A stretch of DNA of 64,000 nucleotides from Neofusicoccum parvum. Its lineage: Eukaryota > Ascomycota > Dothideomycetes > Botryosphaeriales > Botryosphaeriaceae. Of the stretch, positions 34,379 through 46,928 are shown piece by piece. The stretch's first letter is position 1; the number at the start of each line of letters is the position of its first letter. The translations under genes were made by a program, and so were the position numbers. Location of the stretch: assembly GCA_020912385.1 (NCBI GenBank), contig CP087217.1, positions 1,798,001-1,862,000 on the forward strand, read 5' to 3'. A model generated the notes under the pieces. It saw nothing but the letters and a program-made list of their open reading frames with translations, had not been told where the DNA came from and did not search any database.

Positions 34379-35592
34379 GAATATGAGATGTTGTCTCTAT
34401 CTTACTTCTTCAGACTGAGGCACATGGTCGCCTCGGAGTTTCCATCAGGCATGTTAAGTTTGTTGACCGCTGAGTAGACTGGGCGGGTTGTGCTTGTCAA
34501 GTTGACGTTGGATGATGCAGAGAGAATGTGTCAACCACATTCGCCTCTCAAACACACGTCTCTTTACTGTTTTATCCATGTACCAGCACTACCTGTCTTA
34601 CTGTTATGCAACGCACCTGCAACTACATGTAACACTTCCCCTTTATGCGCACGGATAGGTACACTTCCGAGTCCCGTTATGCACGCGTATATAAGAAGCC
34701 CAAGTAGGATGAATAAAGAAGGCAGCGGTGTCTACTTTCTCGCGCCGTTCAACAGAATGTAAAGGAAGCAGAGGAAGAGGGCTTGTAGGCGGGAGGTTAA
34801 GCGAGGCCATGCAGCAGACCAGCACACAAGGTGAGGTGAATGACTTTGCCACTCTGGGGGAAATTTAATCCTCGAGCGTGGTCTGGTGCTGCAAGAACAC
34901 AGCCAAAGCTCGCACTGCCTCGTCTTTCTAGTTTCTACTGATAAGAACTCTGCTTCGGATCCTCTGCGCTTTTCGAATTATGGCAAATTCGATTCCGCTT
35001 CATCGAACAGCTACCGCGCATACGGATTGGATTTTGAACGTGCCTGATCGTGTAAGCAAAATGATAGACAAGGGTACAGCGGTGTTCTTGTTGGATGGTG
35101 CTATGGATCGGGTTGCTCGCCTGCGAGAAATGCTGAGGACACAAACGGGATTAAGAGCTGTTGAAGGTTGCGACCCTCTGCCATGCTACGCGTGTGGGTT
35201 ATGAAGCGACAGCTTATCGTAGTAATAATCCCCTGACGACATCGATAGATAAGCATCCAGAGACGGCGGACAATCTTGGCTGTATGAGAGTAAGAAAAGG
35301 GCTGCATTGGTTTCCTTTTCCATTCGAGCCAACATTTCTTTGGTTTGCGTGTGAGTTCCTGACCAGCTCTGAACGTTCTTGCCAATTTGGGGTGGGCGCT
35401 GGTTACTTTCGCATTCCATGCAGCTTCCGTCTTCGTTTTGCCCTGCCACATGACGTGCGTACGTTAAGTCAGTGCCAAACAACACCCTCAGTCCTCCACC
35501 ACCCAGACACACCATCGCCAGAACACCATCCCAGAAGACGATCCTCGTTGGGTCGTTACTGTGCTTCTCATCCAAGAGCAACAGCAACAACA
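34379..35592. other. Divergent promoter between two BTB genes
   Basis: About 1.2 kb separate the BTB gene on minus (start 34378) from the BTB gene on plus (start 35593). The base composition is more A/T-rich than the left part of the window. No coding feature is supported. It probably contains both promoters. Confidence 0.55.
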
Positions 35593-36602
35593 ATGTCTAC
35601 GCTCCTCACCAAGAAGCACTTCTACGAGTAAGCCCTCCAAAGCATCGAGGCGATGTTGCACTATTCCACCAAACACCGAGCTGATCTGACCGCTTCTTCC
35701 TATAGGGACGTGTCCACCGGGGAATGGAGTGATGTGACGGTCTGCCTTGCCACTGGTGAGGTGCTCCATTGTCATCGCATTGTTCTATGCACTCAATCTG
35801 AGTACTTCGGCAATGCCTTGCGCCCCGGATTCTTTACTGTATGTATTGACTTGCTATATCTCCAACTGACGGACTCTGAGTGTCGTTTCCCCGCTTCCTC
35901 CGGGAGAAACGGGAAATGAAGACCGTTGGCTTACTCGTTTCGCAGGAAGGCAACTCCCGCGAAATCACGATGAATGGCGTCCCTCCGGACGGTGTCAAGG
36001 CTATGATTGAGCTTCTCTACACCGACGATTACACCCACAACAGGGCTCTCCAGGTTCCGGATCAGCTCTTGCTTCATGCTGAGGCTTACGCCGTTTCCAA
36101 AGTTTTCAGAGTCGTGGATCTGTCGAACATCTCGACGGACAAGCTCAAACAGATACTGCTGAGATCTTGGAACGCAGCCCTTCCCGCCTTCCCTGCAGCA
36201 CTGAGGACCATCTACGAGAATGTCGATGAGCGCCAGTTCCAGGATCTGAAGACCTGCCTTCTTGACCTTGCTCTTCACAACAAGGATTCAATCATCGCGC
36301 CGGACATGTACCGGGAGATGGCTGTGGAGGCTACGGACTTCATGCAGGCATTCACGCAGGAGCTCGCCAACCAGCGCGATGTCAAGTCTCGGAGGCTAGA
36401 CGAGATGGAGTCCCAAATCATGGGCAGAAGATACAGGTCGGGAGGTCCGTTCAGGGCTATGGAGAGCTACCGTTGCTCTGCGTGTCAAAGGATCAATAGG
36501 CTGCGCTTGCCGCTTCCTCATCAGCCTCAAAAGCCCATCCCCTGCCACCATTGTGGAGAGAGGAGGGTCCCGGAGATCTGGGCGAGGAACCACCTGGGTT
36601 AA
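35593..36602 (+). CDS. BTB/POZ protein with C-terminal four-Cys ribbon
   Basis: Exons 35593-35627, 35706-35838 and 35946-36602 give 274 residues. The BTB core starts at EWSDVTVCLATGEVLHCHRIV (about 18-38) and continues with VKAMIELLYTDDY after intron 2. A helical region follows, then a putative zinc ribbon with Cys233-x2-Cys236 and Cys256-x2-Cys259. The first exon is only 35 nt (phase 2) and the second 133 nt (phase 0), exactly as in the neighbour at 37227, so the two are tandem duplicates. The start codon is fixed by this tiny exon (context AACAATG). The ribbon suggests nucleic-acid or protein binding, and the BTB part dimerisation or Cul3 recruitment; both are family-based inference. No MATH, Kelch or other partner domain is present. 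Confidence 0.85.
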
Positions 36603-37226
36603 TTGGGATTATTCACAGTTCACCCTTAATAGGCGGTGGCGGGTGCGGCAAGGGTAGAGCCGGCTCTTGGGTATACGGCTGGTAGCATGGGAATACACGA
36701 TTCTGTGTTCGGCTTAGTTTGCACTGCTAGGGGTCCAGCTATATAGCAGGGGCATCATTGCTTCTTTGGAGTTGAAGTATTTATTAACTGACATGTTCCA
36801 CCGAGTAATTGCTAGAGTGAGATCCCATCTCTTAAAATTGTCTCTAGCGTGGAAGACGTGCGTTGAGGCGGGACAAAAAGCCGTGTATATTCACAACAAG
36901 AAATTAGAAGCAAAAAGGCAGGACGAGCTTGAATCAACTGCTGCAGCTTCATACTGGTGAACAAGACCATGGGTATGTAAACTGTTCTTCACTTCTGTGT
37001 GGCACCCTGGCTGGCGCAAACTTATGCGAGGCAGCACACCTGCTCCTGCTCTTTCGGGACCGGCTGTTGGACCCTGAGACGTGTTGTGCCTGTGCGGCAA
37101 CGGCAGTACCAACCCAGACCTGCCTTCTTCCGCTCCGTCCTCCACAACATCATAACACAAGCACGCCGTCACCCTCATACACCTCACCGCTGCGCAGCAC
37201 TTAAATCCAGCGGCACGTCGGCGCCG
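36603..37226. other. Spacer between tandem BTB genes
   Basis: About 620 bp with no gene. It should hold the terminator of the upstream BTB gene and the promoter of the downstream one. Confidence 0.55.
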
Positions 37227-38231
37227 ATGCCTTCACGCAAGAGAAAGCGAGACCTCCGCGAGTAAGTGACCAGACACATCTTGCCGCTTCTGCTCTATCA
37301 CCTCATTTGTGATCACTAGCTAGGCTGACTACTGGCCCCACAGAGCTCTGCAGGCTGGAGAGTACAGCGACCTCACCATACGCCTCAGCAATGGTGAAGA
37401 GCTGAAAGGCCACCGCATCATCTTGTGCACGCATTGCGAATTCTTCGCGAATGCAGTCAAGAACGGGAACTTCAAAGTACAAGCTCACCCACCTATAATG
37501 AGAAATTATAGCTGACATGAATTCATCTTTTCCACGTGCAGGAGGGCCAGACTGGCGTCATTGAGATGAAGAACGACCCTCCGGGAGCAGTCAAGAAGCT
37601 CATCGAATACCTGTACACCGAAGATTACAAGATCGACCAACACACGAATGTTCCCATGAAGCTCGCAGCTGATGCAGAAGTCTATGCTGTTGCGATAATC
37701 TACATGGTACCAGAGCTGGTGAAGCTCGCCAAGAACCGCATCGAATTCACATTTACCAACGCTTTCAGCTCGCAACAGCTGCAAGCCTTCCCATGCATTG
37801 TCAAAAGCATCTGCGAGCATGTTCCGGAGTCCGATTGTGCACTGCAGCGCATCCTCTATGATTTCGCTCGCGAACACTTCGAGTGGCTTACGTCGCCCGA
37901 GATACTCAAGGAACTTGTGGAGGAAGCTCCGAACTTTATGAGCACGCTTTTTCGAGGCGTGAAGGAAGAGGCATCAGCGCTCGAAGAGGAGCTGAGCTTG
38001 GAAATGAGCCACAGTGAGGAACTGGAGCAACAGCTACAGCAATCGAAGGGGAAAAGAGGCCCGCGCACCTACAAATGCCCCACTTGCCGGAACAACTTCG
38101 ACATGATCTTGCCTGAGGTTTTCGCAAGGTTGAGCTGCCCGGTCTGCCTTATGTCCAGATCTGTCACCGCTTGGAAGCTGGAAGAGATGGAGTCTGACAT
38201 GGTAGCTGATAACAACTCGGAGGGTGAGTAA
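37227..38231 (+). CDS. BTB/POZ protein with NLS-like start and four-Cys ribbon
   Basis: Exons 37227-37261, 37344-37476 and 37542-38231 give 285 residues. The N-terminus MPSRKRKRDLRE looks like a nuclear localisation signal. The BTB core begins at EYSDLTIRLSNGEELKGHRII (about 18-38) and resumes after intron 2 at GQTGVIEMKNDPPGAVKKLI. A Glu-rich, possibly coiled-coil stretch (about 200-226, SALEEELSLEMSHSEELEQQ) precedes the ribbon with Cys235-x2-Cys238 and Cys255-x2-Cys258. Exon sizes and phases of the first two exons match the gene at 35593. Introns are 82 and 65 bp. The set of features suggests a nuclear dimeric protein, which is inference. The specific role is unknown. Confidence 0.86.
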
Positions 38232-40692
38232 TTCGCAGTGTAGCGATATGCAAGGGCTCTGTTGCTTCGCCTTGCATGGCAAGGTATCTCCTTTTGAAAC
38301 TCTGTCCTCGGTTCTTAACTTGCAGCTGCATAGACAGAGATACTTTTTAAGCTTCGGATACTAGATCAGATTCTTCCCACGCTACTCTTGTTACTCGATT
38401 AGTCCAGATGGCAAAAAGGAATCCATGTGGATGGTTGAGATCAGCGAGCTTTGCATGCGTTGCAGCATCTCCAGGATATGTGGATCAGACCCGAGGCGGT
38501 GTGAAACAGTTTGTCCTTTGTATGAAGCGCTTGGGTGAGCTCAAATTACAGAGCTCAACCTCCGTCAGCTTAGAGCATTTGGAGGTGTCCGGTCAGTACC
38601 ATATGTACTCGGGTTAATCATGAGAGCTTCAAGTGCCTCTTACCGTCGAACCTTGGCCCCTCTGTCAATGAGACCATATCCATTCAATTTCATTTCACCT
38701 GAATGAACAAGTTTCCGTTGCCGGTCTCCAATGTTGGCTCCAATTCCGGCACATGGAACTCGGCTCATGTGTCGAGACGGCTTTAGGGTGCGCCCTGAGC
38801 TTTGCGAGGTATTCGGGATGCTCGCTGCTCATTGATACGTAACCGGTGGGTTTGAAGTGGTGCGAACAACATATCGTGGCACTGGGTGAGAGGTTAGCCT
38901 GTGTCTTTTGGAGCGGGTATGTTTTCATCACTTCGCGAATGAAGATGAATGCCCCCGAACACAAATATATCAAAACAAGCAGGCACAGAGAGCTTCAGCC
39001 TCGCCCGGGGAGCTCTAGGAACCATGGCAAAGTAAGACGAAAGATGAAATGCTAGATCCCGATCTCAAAGAGCGTGATGAGTAGACAGCATGAAGGAAGA
39101 AGGCATGAGCAAGGAGGAAACCGAGTGACACAGCCTCCTCCCTGAGATCCCAACTCCTGATCTCGCACGTCGTCCCACATACCTCGCCAAACCATTCCAG
39201 CCAATCACCCCCCTCCCAATTACAACCAACGTCACCACCACGCCTCCGCCATCGGCGACACCATCTCCCCCAAGAAAAAACCTGCATATCCCCTCGTTCA
39301 TCGGAGATGAGCTGATCCCCAATCACACCGCGTCAGTCACCCGACCCTGCCAAATATTCCCCTCCTTCCCATATCATCGGAAGATGGCACGTTGCTCGCC
39401 CTGCCCTGTTGTTGTTGCAACGCGGGGCCCGCATCAGCCGGGCCGCCCCCTTCGAGCCAACCACAGCTCCTCCATAATAATCAGCCTGCACGACACCCGT
39501 CCGGACGGCCCGCTTCTGCATCCCCGTCCGCCTAGCGGCAGCAGCGCTTCCCGCATAAATCTTTAATCTTTTTTTTTTCTCTGTTCGTTTCTTGCAACCA
39601 CGCGAGAGGGGGAAAAAAATTCTCTCTCCCCCCTCCTTCCTCACGCCTCTTTTGCGCGTTGCATCGTCGAGTCCAGAGGCACCGCCGTCTCGAAAGTGTA
39701 ATCCTGCAGCGTGGCGTTTATCGAGGCGCTGACGACCCGTTTGTCCAGACCGAGCCACCTCTGCGGCTGAGCTTTTTTTCCCTTTGCTTTTTGGCCGCCG
39801 TCTTATTTTTCGAGGCTCGGACATTAAGGGTTCGGCCTCGGCATCCGAACCAACGCAGCCAAGCGTTTGAGGAGAAGAGCGAACCATCGCAGCGCCCCCC
39901 GGCCGTGAGCAACCTCCGCCATAGGGCCTCGCAGCCAATGAGGCGGGCCCGCGGCGTGATGACCTTCGGTCGACGCTTACAATCGACGGAGATGTGATTC
40001 GATGCTTGCGCCACCCCAAAAGGATGCGCGTAACGCCGCACATGCCCCCTCCCTCCAGGGACTTCCCGTGGTGTGGGTATACGGGTTTGAAAATGGGCAA
40101 GGGCCGAGCCGGCGGGCTAGGGCTTATAAGATTATGCTGCTGCCTACCCTCACTCTCCTCCTGCACTCACCTCTTCCCTTGCACCTCGACCTGCACCGTT
40201 GCCCAAGCTCTTCCCTATCCTCTTCGTCAAGCTCACCCTTCACGCAAGCAGAGGGCCCTGTGTCATTTGAAGCTTCTTTCTCATCTGTTCCTCATGATTC
40301 CTATCTGCAGCCTACCAACCTCTCGACTGCCTCAGTCACTCCCGCTGTCCGTCGCGGGAGTCGGACCATCTAATTACTGCCTAAAAGCAGCGGAAGTACC
40401 GGAACCGTCGTCGTCAAACGATACAAGCCATACGTCGGGAGACCATTTTTTCTCTTCCTTTCTCAATCCCATCCGGATGAAACGCCATGCTAAGGAGCCC
40501 CGAAAATAAGAATGCCAAGAACCGGGAGACGGCGATAAGGAAACGAGCGCGTAACAACAACGCAGATAATACAACCATGGCCATCCCACCTATCGAACGC
40601 CGGAAATGATTATGTGTGCGGGCCCCTCGTTTATACAGCGTGCACCTCGTGTGCACATCGATCGTGGATACATATATACCGGATGTGTCGCA
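38232..40692. other. 2.5-kb interval without supported gene
   Basis: Part is A/T-rich (38.2-39.1 kb) and part GC-rich with homopolymer tracts (39.5-39.8 kb). A short plus-strand frame at 40134-40373 follows a TTATAAGA sequence. It would encode 79 residues, starting with a Leu-rich stretch and then Ser-rich sequence (SSSLSSSSSSPFTQAEGP). I could not link it to a family and do not call it a gene. A 277-codon minus-strand frame (39333-40166) is low-complexity and basic and looks spurious. Confidence 0.5.
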
Positions 40693-42743
40693 CTACCAGG
40701 TTTCCTGTGGATACGTCAGCAACTTGCAGTCTCAGATGTCAAGATCGGAGACACTTACAGCAACATACTGTCCGCTCTCCTTCTTCCTGGCCCAGAACTC
40801 CTCGGCCTCTTCGTGGTTGAGGTTGCCCTTCTCCATGGCGACGTCCACAAGGGCCCCGTGGACACCTTCACCCATACCCTTGCTGCTTCCGCAGACAAAG
40901 ATACGACCGTCGAGCGCGTTGATGACGAACCACACTACGTCAGCCTGCTGGCGGACCTCGTCCTGGACGTAGCGAGCGGTGCCCGCCCGACGGCTTTGCA
41001 CAACCTTCTTGATCTCCCTCTCGTGGGCTCCGAGCTCGCCTGAGTATATCTCATCGAGCATACTATCACGCACACCCTGGACGAGCCAGATCTTGTTGGC
41101 ACAGTTCGCGTTCTTCAGACGGTTCAGGATGAAGCCACGGAAGGGAGCCATGCCAACACCGGCACCAACAAGCATCATCGGTCCGTCACCACCGAACTGG
41201 CGGGAAAGTGGGTTGGCCATGAGACCACGGAACATGGGGATGGTTAGGTCAAGGACGTGGGCAGGGTCACGGATTCCGGATTGTTCGGCTTCGATGAACG
41301 TTTGCGCGACACGCTCGAGGTAACCGGAGCCAACACCAGTCCGCTTCTTGCCGGCTTGCCAGTCGGGGTCCTCGTGAACGGTGACGGCCATCTCGATCAG
41401 ACGACGACCACCAGGGATACCAGGGCGGGCGGACGAAACGTGGGGGTCATTGGACAGAGAATAGAACCGTGGCATGAGCTGGGGCAGGACTGAGAGGAAG
41501 GCGTGGAGCGGGGGCCGGGAAGACGGGAAGGCATGGAGGAGCTGCGGGACCGTGACGTGGGAGCCAGTACGGAGGCTAGTGGATCCATGTCAATATCCGA
41601 ACATACTCTAGGGACACAACGTGTTTTTACTTACTCGCAGAAGGCTGCTTGACCTTGGGCTGATGTGAGGTAAAGAAGAATCTGCTTCTCGTTGAGAGCG
41701 TCCGCGTGTTCGGCCATCAAACGGAGAAGCTGCTTTGTGGGAGGAGTGCTCTGCAAGTCGGCGCACCAGGTAAGAAGTTCCCGACGCGTCGTAACAAGCT
41801 CCCTTGCCTTCTCATCTCCCCAGATGGTAGGCCACCGAATTGGCTGAGTCTTGAGCAATACAGGCTTGTCCCGCACAAACTTCGGCACACCCAAGTGATC
41901 AAAGACGTCATCAACCATCTCTGTAGGGTTAGGAGGACAAACACCAATGGCGCCTCCCACCTTGAAGTCAACACCTCCCTCATCGGGATAGTCGGTCACG
42001 TCAATATCGAAGTGGAAGGTCCGCTTCTCGGCTCCGGGCTTAGTGAGTTCGCGGGCGTGGTGGACGGGTGCGGAAAAGACGCCATAGGGAGGATGCGGCT
42101 GGACGAAGGTGGGGGGATGCTTGAGGACTTCTGTCACAGGCTTCTGCTCGGACGGCGGGGTGGCATCGAAGGAGACTGTCTCCTGTGGCAATTGAGGGAC
42201 CTGCTCGAGGCTGGTGTCGAGGCTCAGCGGTCCCAGCTTGAGGTTCAGACTGCGGAAAGCCTCATTGTCTGGCAAGACGACCGGAGTGTAGTCGGGAGCA
42301 TTGGTGTCTGGTGGCAGCGTCTGCACCAAGCAGCAGCCTCCACCGCAGCAGTACTTCTCGATGAGCTTCGTTCCGGTCTCGCCGTCGCCGAGCAGCTTCC
42401 GCATGCCGTCGGCATCCTCAGAGATGAGTGTCGTCGAGGCCCGGCGCGTCTTCTGCTTGGGGGTGATCTCGACGGACGGGGCTGGGAGGTCCTGCAGCTT
42501 GTCGATGACCTCGTCGGCCTGGTGGTCGCTGATGGGCTCGGTGTTGGGCGTCGAGGGCGCCTCTGAGTCACTGGAGTCGGACCATGTGAGGCTCTCGTGA
42601 GACGAGCGGAAGGAGCTGTTCGAGGGAGCGACGCTGAATTGGGAGCCGGCTGGGGTCTGGGGCTCGTGGGGAATAGGGTCGTTAGGGTGGGAGGTCTCGG
42701 TGGTGGGGACGGCGTGCTGCCGCGGCCGCGAGGTGACGTCCAT
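40693..42743 (-). CDS. FAD/NADPH ferredoxin-reductase-type flavoprotein
   Basis: Exons 42743-41635, 41575-40759 and 40704-40693 give 645 residues. The C-terminal half has the signature of the cytochrome P450 reductase/sulfite reductase flavoprotein fold. RFYSLSND (about 406-413) and GVGSGYL (about 450-456) bind FAD. GAGVGMAPFRG (about 507-517) and the later FVCGSSKGM bind NADPH. The last exon is only 12 nt and encodes ETW-stop. A terminal aromatic residue that stacks on the flavin is usual in this family, which supports this tiny exon over the alternative end SVSDLDI if the last intron is retained. There is no flavodoxin (FMN) domain. Instead, the N-terminal 200 residues are Ser/Pro/Thr-rich with a Cys cluster CCGGGCC at 132-138. 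It is probably an electron-transfer enzyme with an unknown partner. It interrupts the BTB cluster and is not related to it. Confidence 0.88.
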
Positions 42744-45700
42744 GGCTCTGGAGGGAGTGGCGAGCAGAGTGCGGCGCTGAGTGAGGGAAGTCTCTGCAGG
42801 GCGGGCAGGGCATGGTCAGCAGCTGAGGACGGACGCGTCGAATATATGGATAGGTATGGGCGGGCACGGGCGCGGCCGGGGTGCTGGTGCTAGGGCATGC
42901 GGTTGCGCACGGCACGCGTGCGCGGACAGCGAGGGCGGGCTGGGACGAGGGGCTTCGTGGCTCACCAGTTATCTGATCGAATTTCGTCAGAGACGGCACA
43001 CAGGCTCTGCAGGCGCGACTGCCAAACAACAAGCGCCGCGCCACGAGACGCGGGGCGATGGACGACACGGTGGACAGCGTGTGCGAATTCGAGAGAAAAG
43101 GGCAGTCTGTGGGGTCCGAGGGGGGCGTCTAGCGCATTGGAGCCGGCGTGGAGCGAGTGTTGAGAGGATACGGTGGTTCTTGGGTGATGCGCTTGGGGAC
43201 GAGGCGATCGAATCTAATCTTTTGCCGGACCGACGGGCTCGAAGCGGCATGATCGTCGGCTCGGAATCGCTGGAACTGGGCCTCTTGGCTCGCTGCTTTT
43301 GCCCCAGCCCCAGGCGCCTTTTGCCTCGGGTGCCACGCCCGCGCAGAACTGCCCTTCTGCCCTGTTCTCAGGCGACTGCGCGCGCCCGCATTCCGTGTTC
43401 CGTCGTCGACGGGCGCGCGCGCGGCACTTCACCTGCCCACCGGCAAGCACGCCATTCTGCAGCCAGCAGCGCCCACCTGCCCGCTGCTCCCAACCGCAGC
43501 ATTGCGCATTCAAACCGCCGACTCCTGCCGCGTACTCGCGCTGTCTGCGCCGCGCTCGCTTGACGCAGGTACGGGCCTTGCACGGCCATCAGGCAGGTGG
43601 TGCGACGCGTTGCGCTGTTTCGTGCGCCGGGGTTGATTGCGCCGCGCCCAAATGTTTGCGACGCTTACGCAGGCCATATCAGGCCGTTCGCATTGGCCTG
43701 CCTAAACACGGCCTTGAAGCTGGCGGCGACGCGTATGCGCATGGCCTGCGCCTCTCCCTATTCTCTGCGCCTCGGCCTGCGCGCCGTCGACAGCTTCACG
43801 GCGCAATGGCGATGCACGCGACGCCCGTGGAAAGCGGCGGTGGGCCGGATCGGGCTCCCTGGCGTGATCTACGACAGCGCTGTCTGTGGTGGGTGGCTTG
43901 CTGGCTGACTCCTGGGCCCGGCCAGCGAGACTCTCAGCCCTATGACCCGTTTCGGGCCCCTGGCAAAATCTAATCTCCCCCTGCTGTCTTAGCCTTTTTC
44001 GAAACTTCATCTGATAATTTCCGGCTTCGGCCTCCACTCGAAGCCACCATCGCCCAACAGTCCAGCCCGGTATCGTGGGCCGGCGAGCCTATGCCTGACA
44101 CTCCACCGCTCCGGAATGCGGATGGGCTGCCAAGGGAGCCGTTGCCCCGGCGTGCTCCAGAATATTCCTCAGTGCTCGCCTCCTGAAAATCCCAACGGCA
44201 GCGCTTTAGTCAGGCTTGGGTAAGGATGAGCTGGAGCGGGTCCTCCGTTGTGCTCACCACCGCTTTATCGCAGGATCTAGCCGCACCGGTTCCATCTGAT
44301 AATTCATCAAAGCGTCACCGCCCTTGCTTTGTAGTCACACCATTGGCACCCGAGCCGGCCGCGAGCCTCCGGGCGAGAGGATTGAGCTCTCCGGAACTCC
44401 AGCCGCCTCAGCTGCCTCTTCCCTGCCTTCCGGCTTGCTTCTGTCGCGCCCAAGAAGTACTTGCGTCCTGCCCAGACAGGCGTTGCGCCAGTGCTCACAA
44501 TTATAATCGCCGATCACGCAATGCCTCAGTCCACTGCGGCGCCGTTGTTGTCAGAGCCTGAGCCCACTCCAATTCACTTCGAGAGGCGGTGGGCGTCCCA
44601 ACAACGGACCCGAGTCTTGTGAAATGTGACAGCGCCGCGAACAAATCACGAACATTGAGCGGTGGTCTTGCTTGACGTGGCCGGCTGATGGGGCACGCAG
44701 CCAAAGAATGCATGCAAGCGACAGGGATCGCAGCATCGGCGGCACGCTCTTCGCCGATGTTTGCTTTTCAATGCGGCGCGCCGTCGTCGACCGCGGCGGG
44801 CATGTCCGCGTCTCGATTCCACATCTGGGCACCCAAAAGCACCAGGCGCCGATGTCGCGCTCGCTTTCCGTTTCAGGCGCCGGTTTCCGAAGGCTGGAAA
44901 CGAGAACGGCGGCAGGGTCCGCCGGTGTCGGTGGCGTCCGACTTGCAGCCCGCCAGCGCTCCACGACGCTCTCCGACGTCAAAAGTCTGGGGTTACCGGC
45001 AGGATCTGCCGACTTCAGCGCCCGCTCGCCCACTCACAGCAGCACTGGTGCTGATCGCAGCAGCGCATCATCGCTGCTTTTACTCGTGGCATATGTCAGC
45101 ATAACGTCAGACATCGCGACTGCTGTGCAGTGAATTTCGTCTTCTCTCCATTAGTGATCGCACCCCGAATTCCGAGCTCTGTGGTCAGCACGCCTGCTTT
45201 CGGGCGTCGCTCGACTCCGACGGTTCCCCGGATTGAGCACTGGATTCCGCGTCCCACTCCGTGTGCTTACCCCATCACAGTGCGGGGGATGGGCTACCCC
45301 ATCCTCGCCGTCCACCTCCGCTGAGAAACACCCAGACGGCCCCGCGCAAGTGCATTCGAACCTTCTTCCCCCACCATGTGCACGAGGCCGCCTGCGCTGC
45401 CGGAGAGAGCGCTGTGGGGGAGAAAAGTGCCGTTCTCCGGCGCCGCCACCTGCCCGTGGAAAATGGGCGGGCGCTCGGAAAAACACTTACGCTCCACTGC
45501 CATGCCTCTTCCCGGCGCACTGCCCACCGTTCCGCCTCTCGGGGGGACCCGGCAGACCGACCGAAGCCCGCATCTGGCCGACCTGCAGACTGCCTCGACT
45601 CCACGAGGTAGTCGGTGATGGAGGTGCTGCCGCCGTGGCTCGCGCTTCTGAATTCCAACGCGCGACGCCAGAGCGCATCACAAGAATGATCGATAAGATA

Positions 45701-45934
45701 TGACTGCGCACGCGCTTTTCCAGTCCGGGCAAAGCGGGGCTCAATGTTCCAGGTCGCGACACCAGCCTCCCCCGCCGCCAGGCAACACCTTCGCAACGTC
45801 TTCAATACCACTGTCTTTCCATCTCCTCGTTCTGTAGTCTGGGTCTTTCATGGTCACATTCCCGTCGCCGTTCATTCTGCCGTCGTCATTGAGCTCCGTA
45901 GACACGCTTGCAGCCAGCCGTCCGCCCTCGGGTG
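42744..45934. other. 3.2-kb GC-rich interval without supported gene
   Basis: This covers the promoter side of the flavoprotein gene and the 5' side of the BTB gene at 45935. Open frames up to 260 codons on both strands are Arg/Ala/Pro-rich and overlap one another, as expected for high GC. No domain is recognised. Confidence 0.55.
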
Positions 45935-46928
45935 ATGGCCTCCGCCGCTAATGACGACCCAGTACAGCGACTCAAGACCAGCCTCAGCAAGTACGATTGG
46001 CATCTCGTCGCGTCTCGAGCATTTGCGTTGCTGATCGAAACAAAGCATCTGGAAGTCTAGCGAGTACTCGGATCTCTTGATTCGCTGCAATAATGGCGAC
46101 GAGCACAAAGTCCACCGCGTGATTCTGTGCAGCCAATCCGAGTTCTTTCGGCGCGCCTGCAATCCCAAGACCGGCTTCAAGGTACATATCAAGTACGAGA
46201 AGAAGCGGAGAGATAGCCGAAATAACTCACCAACTATGTCATCTCCATCTCCGCAGGAAGCCCTCACCGGTGTCATCGAGCTGCGCCACGACGACCCGGA
46301 CACCGTGCGCTCCATGCTCGAGTTCTGCTACACCTTCACCTACACCTGCAGGAAGTCCGACCCTCCCGAGGACCGCATGATCTTCCACGTGCACATGTAC
46401 GCAGTCGGCGAGATCTACGACATCCCCGGACTCAAGAAGCTAGCCGTCCAGAACTTCGAGAAGGAAGTCAACCACTCGTTCCCGCGCTTTCCCGCCGCCG
46501 TCAGGGCCATCTACGAGACCACCCCGCAGTCCGACCGCGGGCTGCGGGACGTCGTGCTGCGCGTGTGCGCCGCCAATGCCAAGGAGCTCATGAGCAAGCC
46601 GCAGTTCGAGGACATGATGGACGAGCTCGGCGTCTTCGGCAAGGAGCTCTCGCGCACCCTGGCCGAGCGGTCCGGCCACGCCACGACCAAGAACATCTTC
46701 GTCGACTGCAAGAAGTACCGGTGCGGCGTGTGCAGGCGCGCCGTCGCCTGGAACATCCCGAAGCCGTGTCCCACGGAGCTGCTCAACTGCATGTTCTGCG
46801 GCGCGGGGTTCAGCCCGGCCACCTGGAAGAAAAGAGTCATCAAGCCCGATGACCCGCTTGAGCCCGAGGACGTGATTCAACGGCCTTCGAGTGCGGCTGG
46901 CGAAGACGACGATGTACCGGGGTGGTGA
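45935..46928 (+). CDS. BTB/POZ protein with C-terminal four-Cys ribbon
   Basis: Exons 45935-45990, 46061-46181 and 46257-46928 give 282 residues. The BTB core is seen in EYSDLLIRCNNGDEHKVHRVI (about 20-40) and, after intron 2, TGVIELRHDDPDTVRSMLEF. The helical segment YDIPGLKKLAVQNFEKEVNH follows. The ribbon uses Cys215-x2-Cys218 and Cys237-x2-Cys240, followed by GAGFSPATWKKR. Intron phases match the other BTB genes (2, then 0). The second intron is 75 bp, a multiple of three, and has no in-frame stop, so unspliced mRNA would still code for protein with 25 extra residues inside the BTB domain. It is the most complete member and a useful reference for the others. Cellular role unknown. Confidence 0.87.

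Noticed and set aside
39333..40166. 277-codon minus-strand open frame between BTB and flavoprotein genes
   Set aside because: It is a basic, low-complexity translation crossing homopolymer tracts, with no domain and no supporting splice structure.
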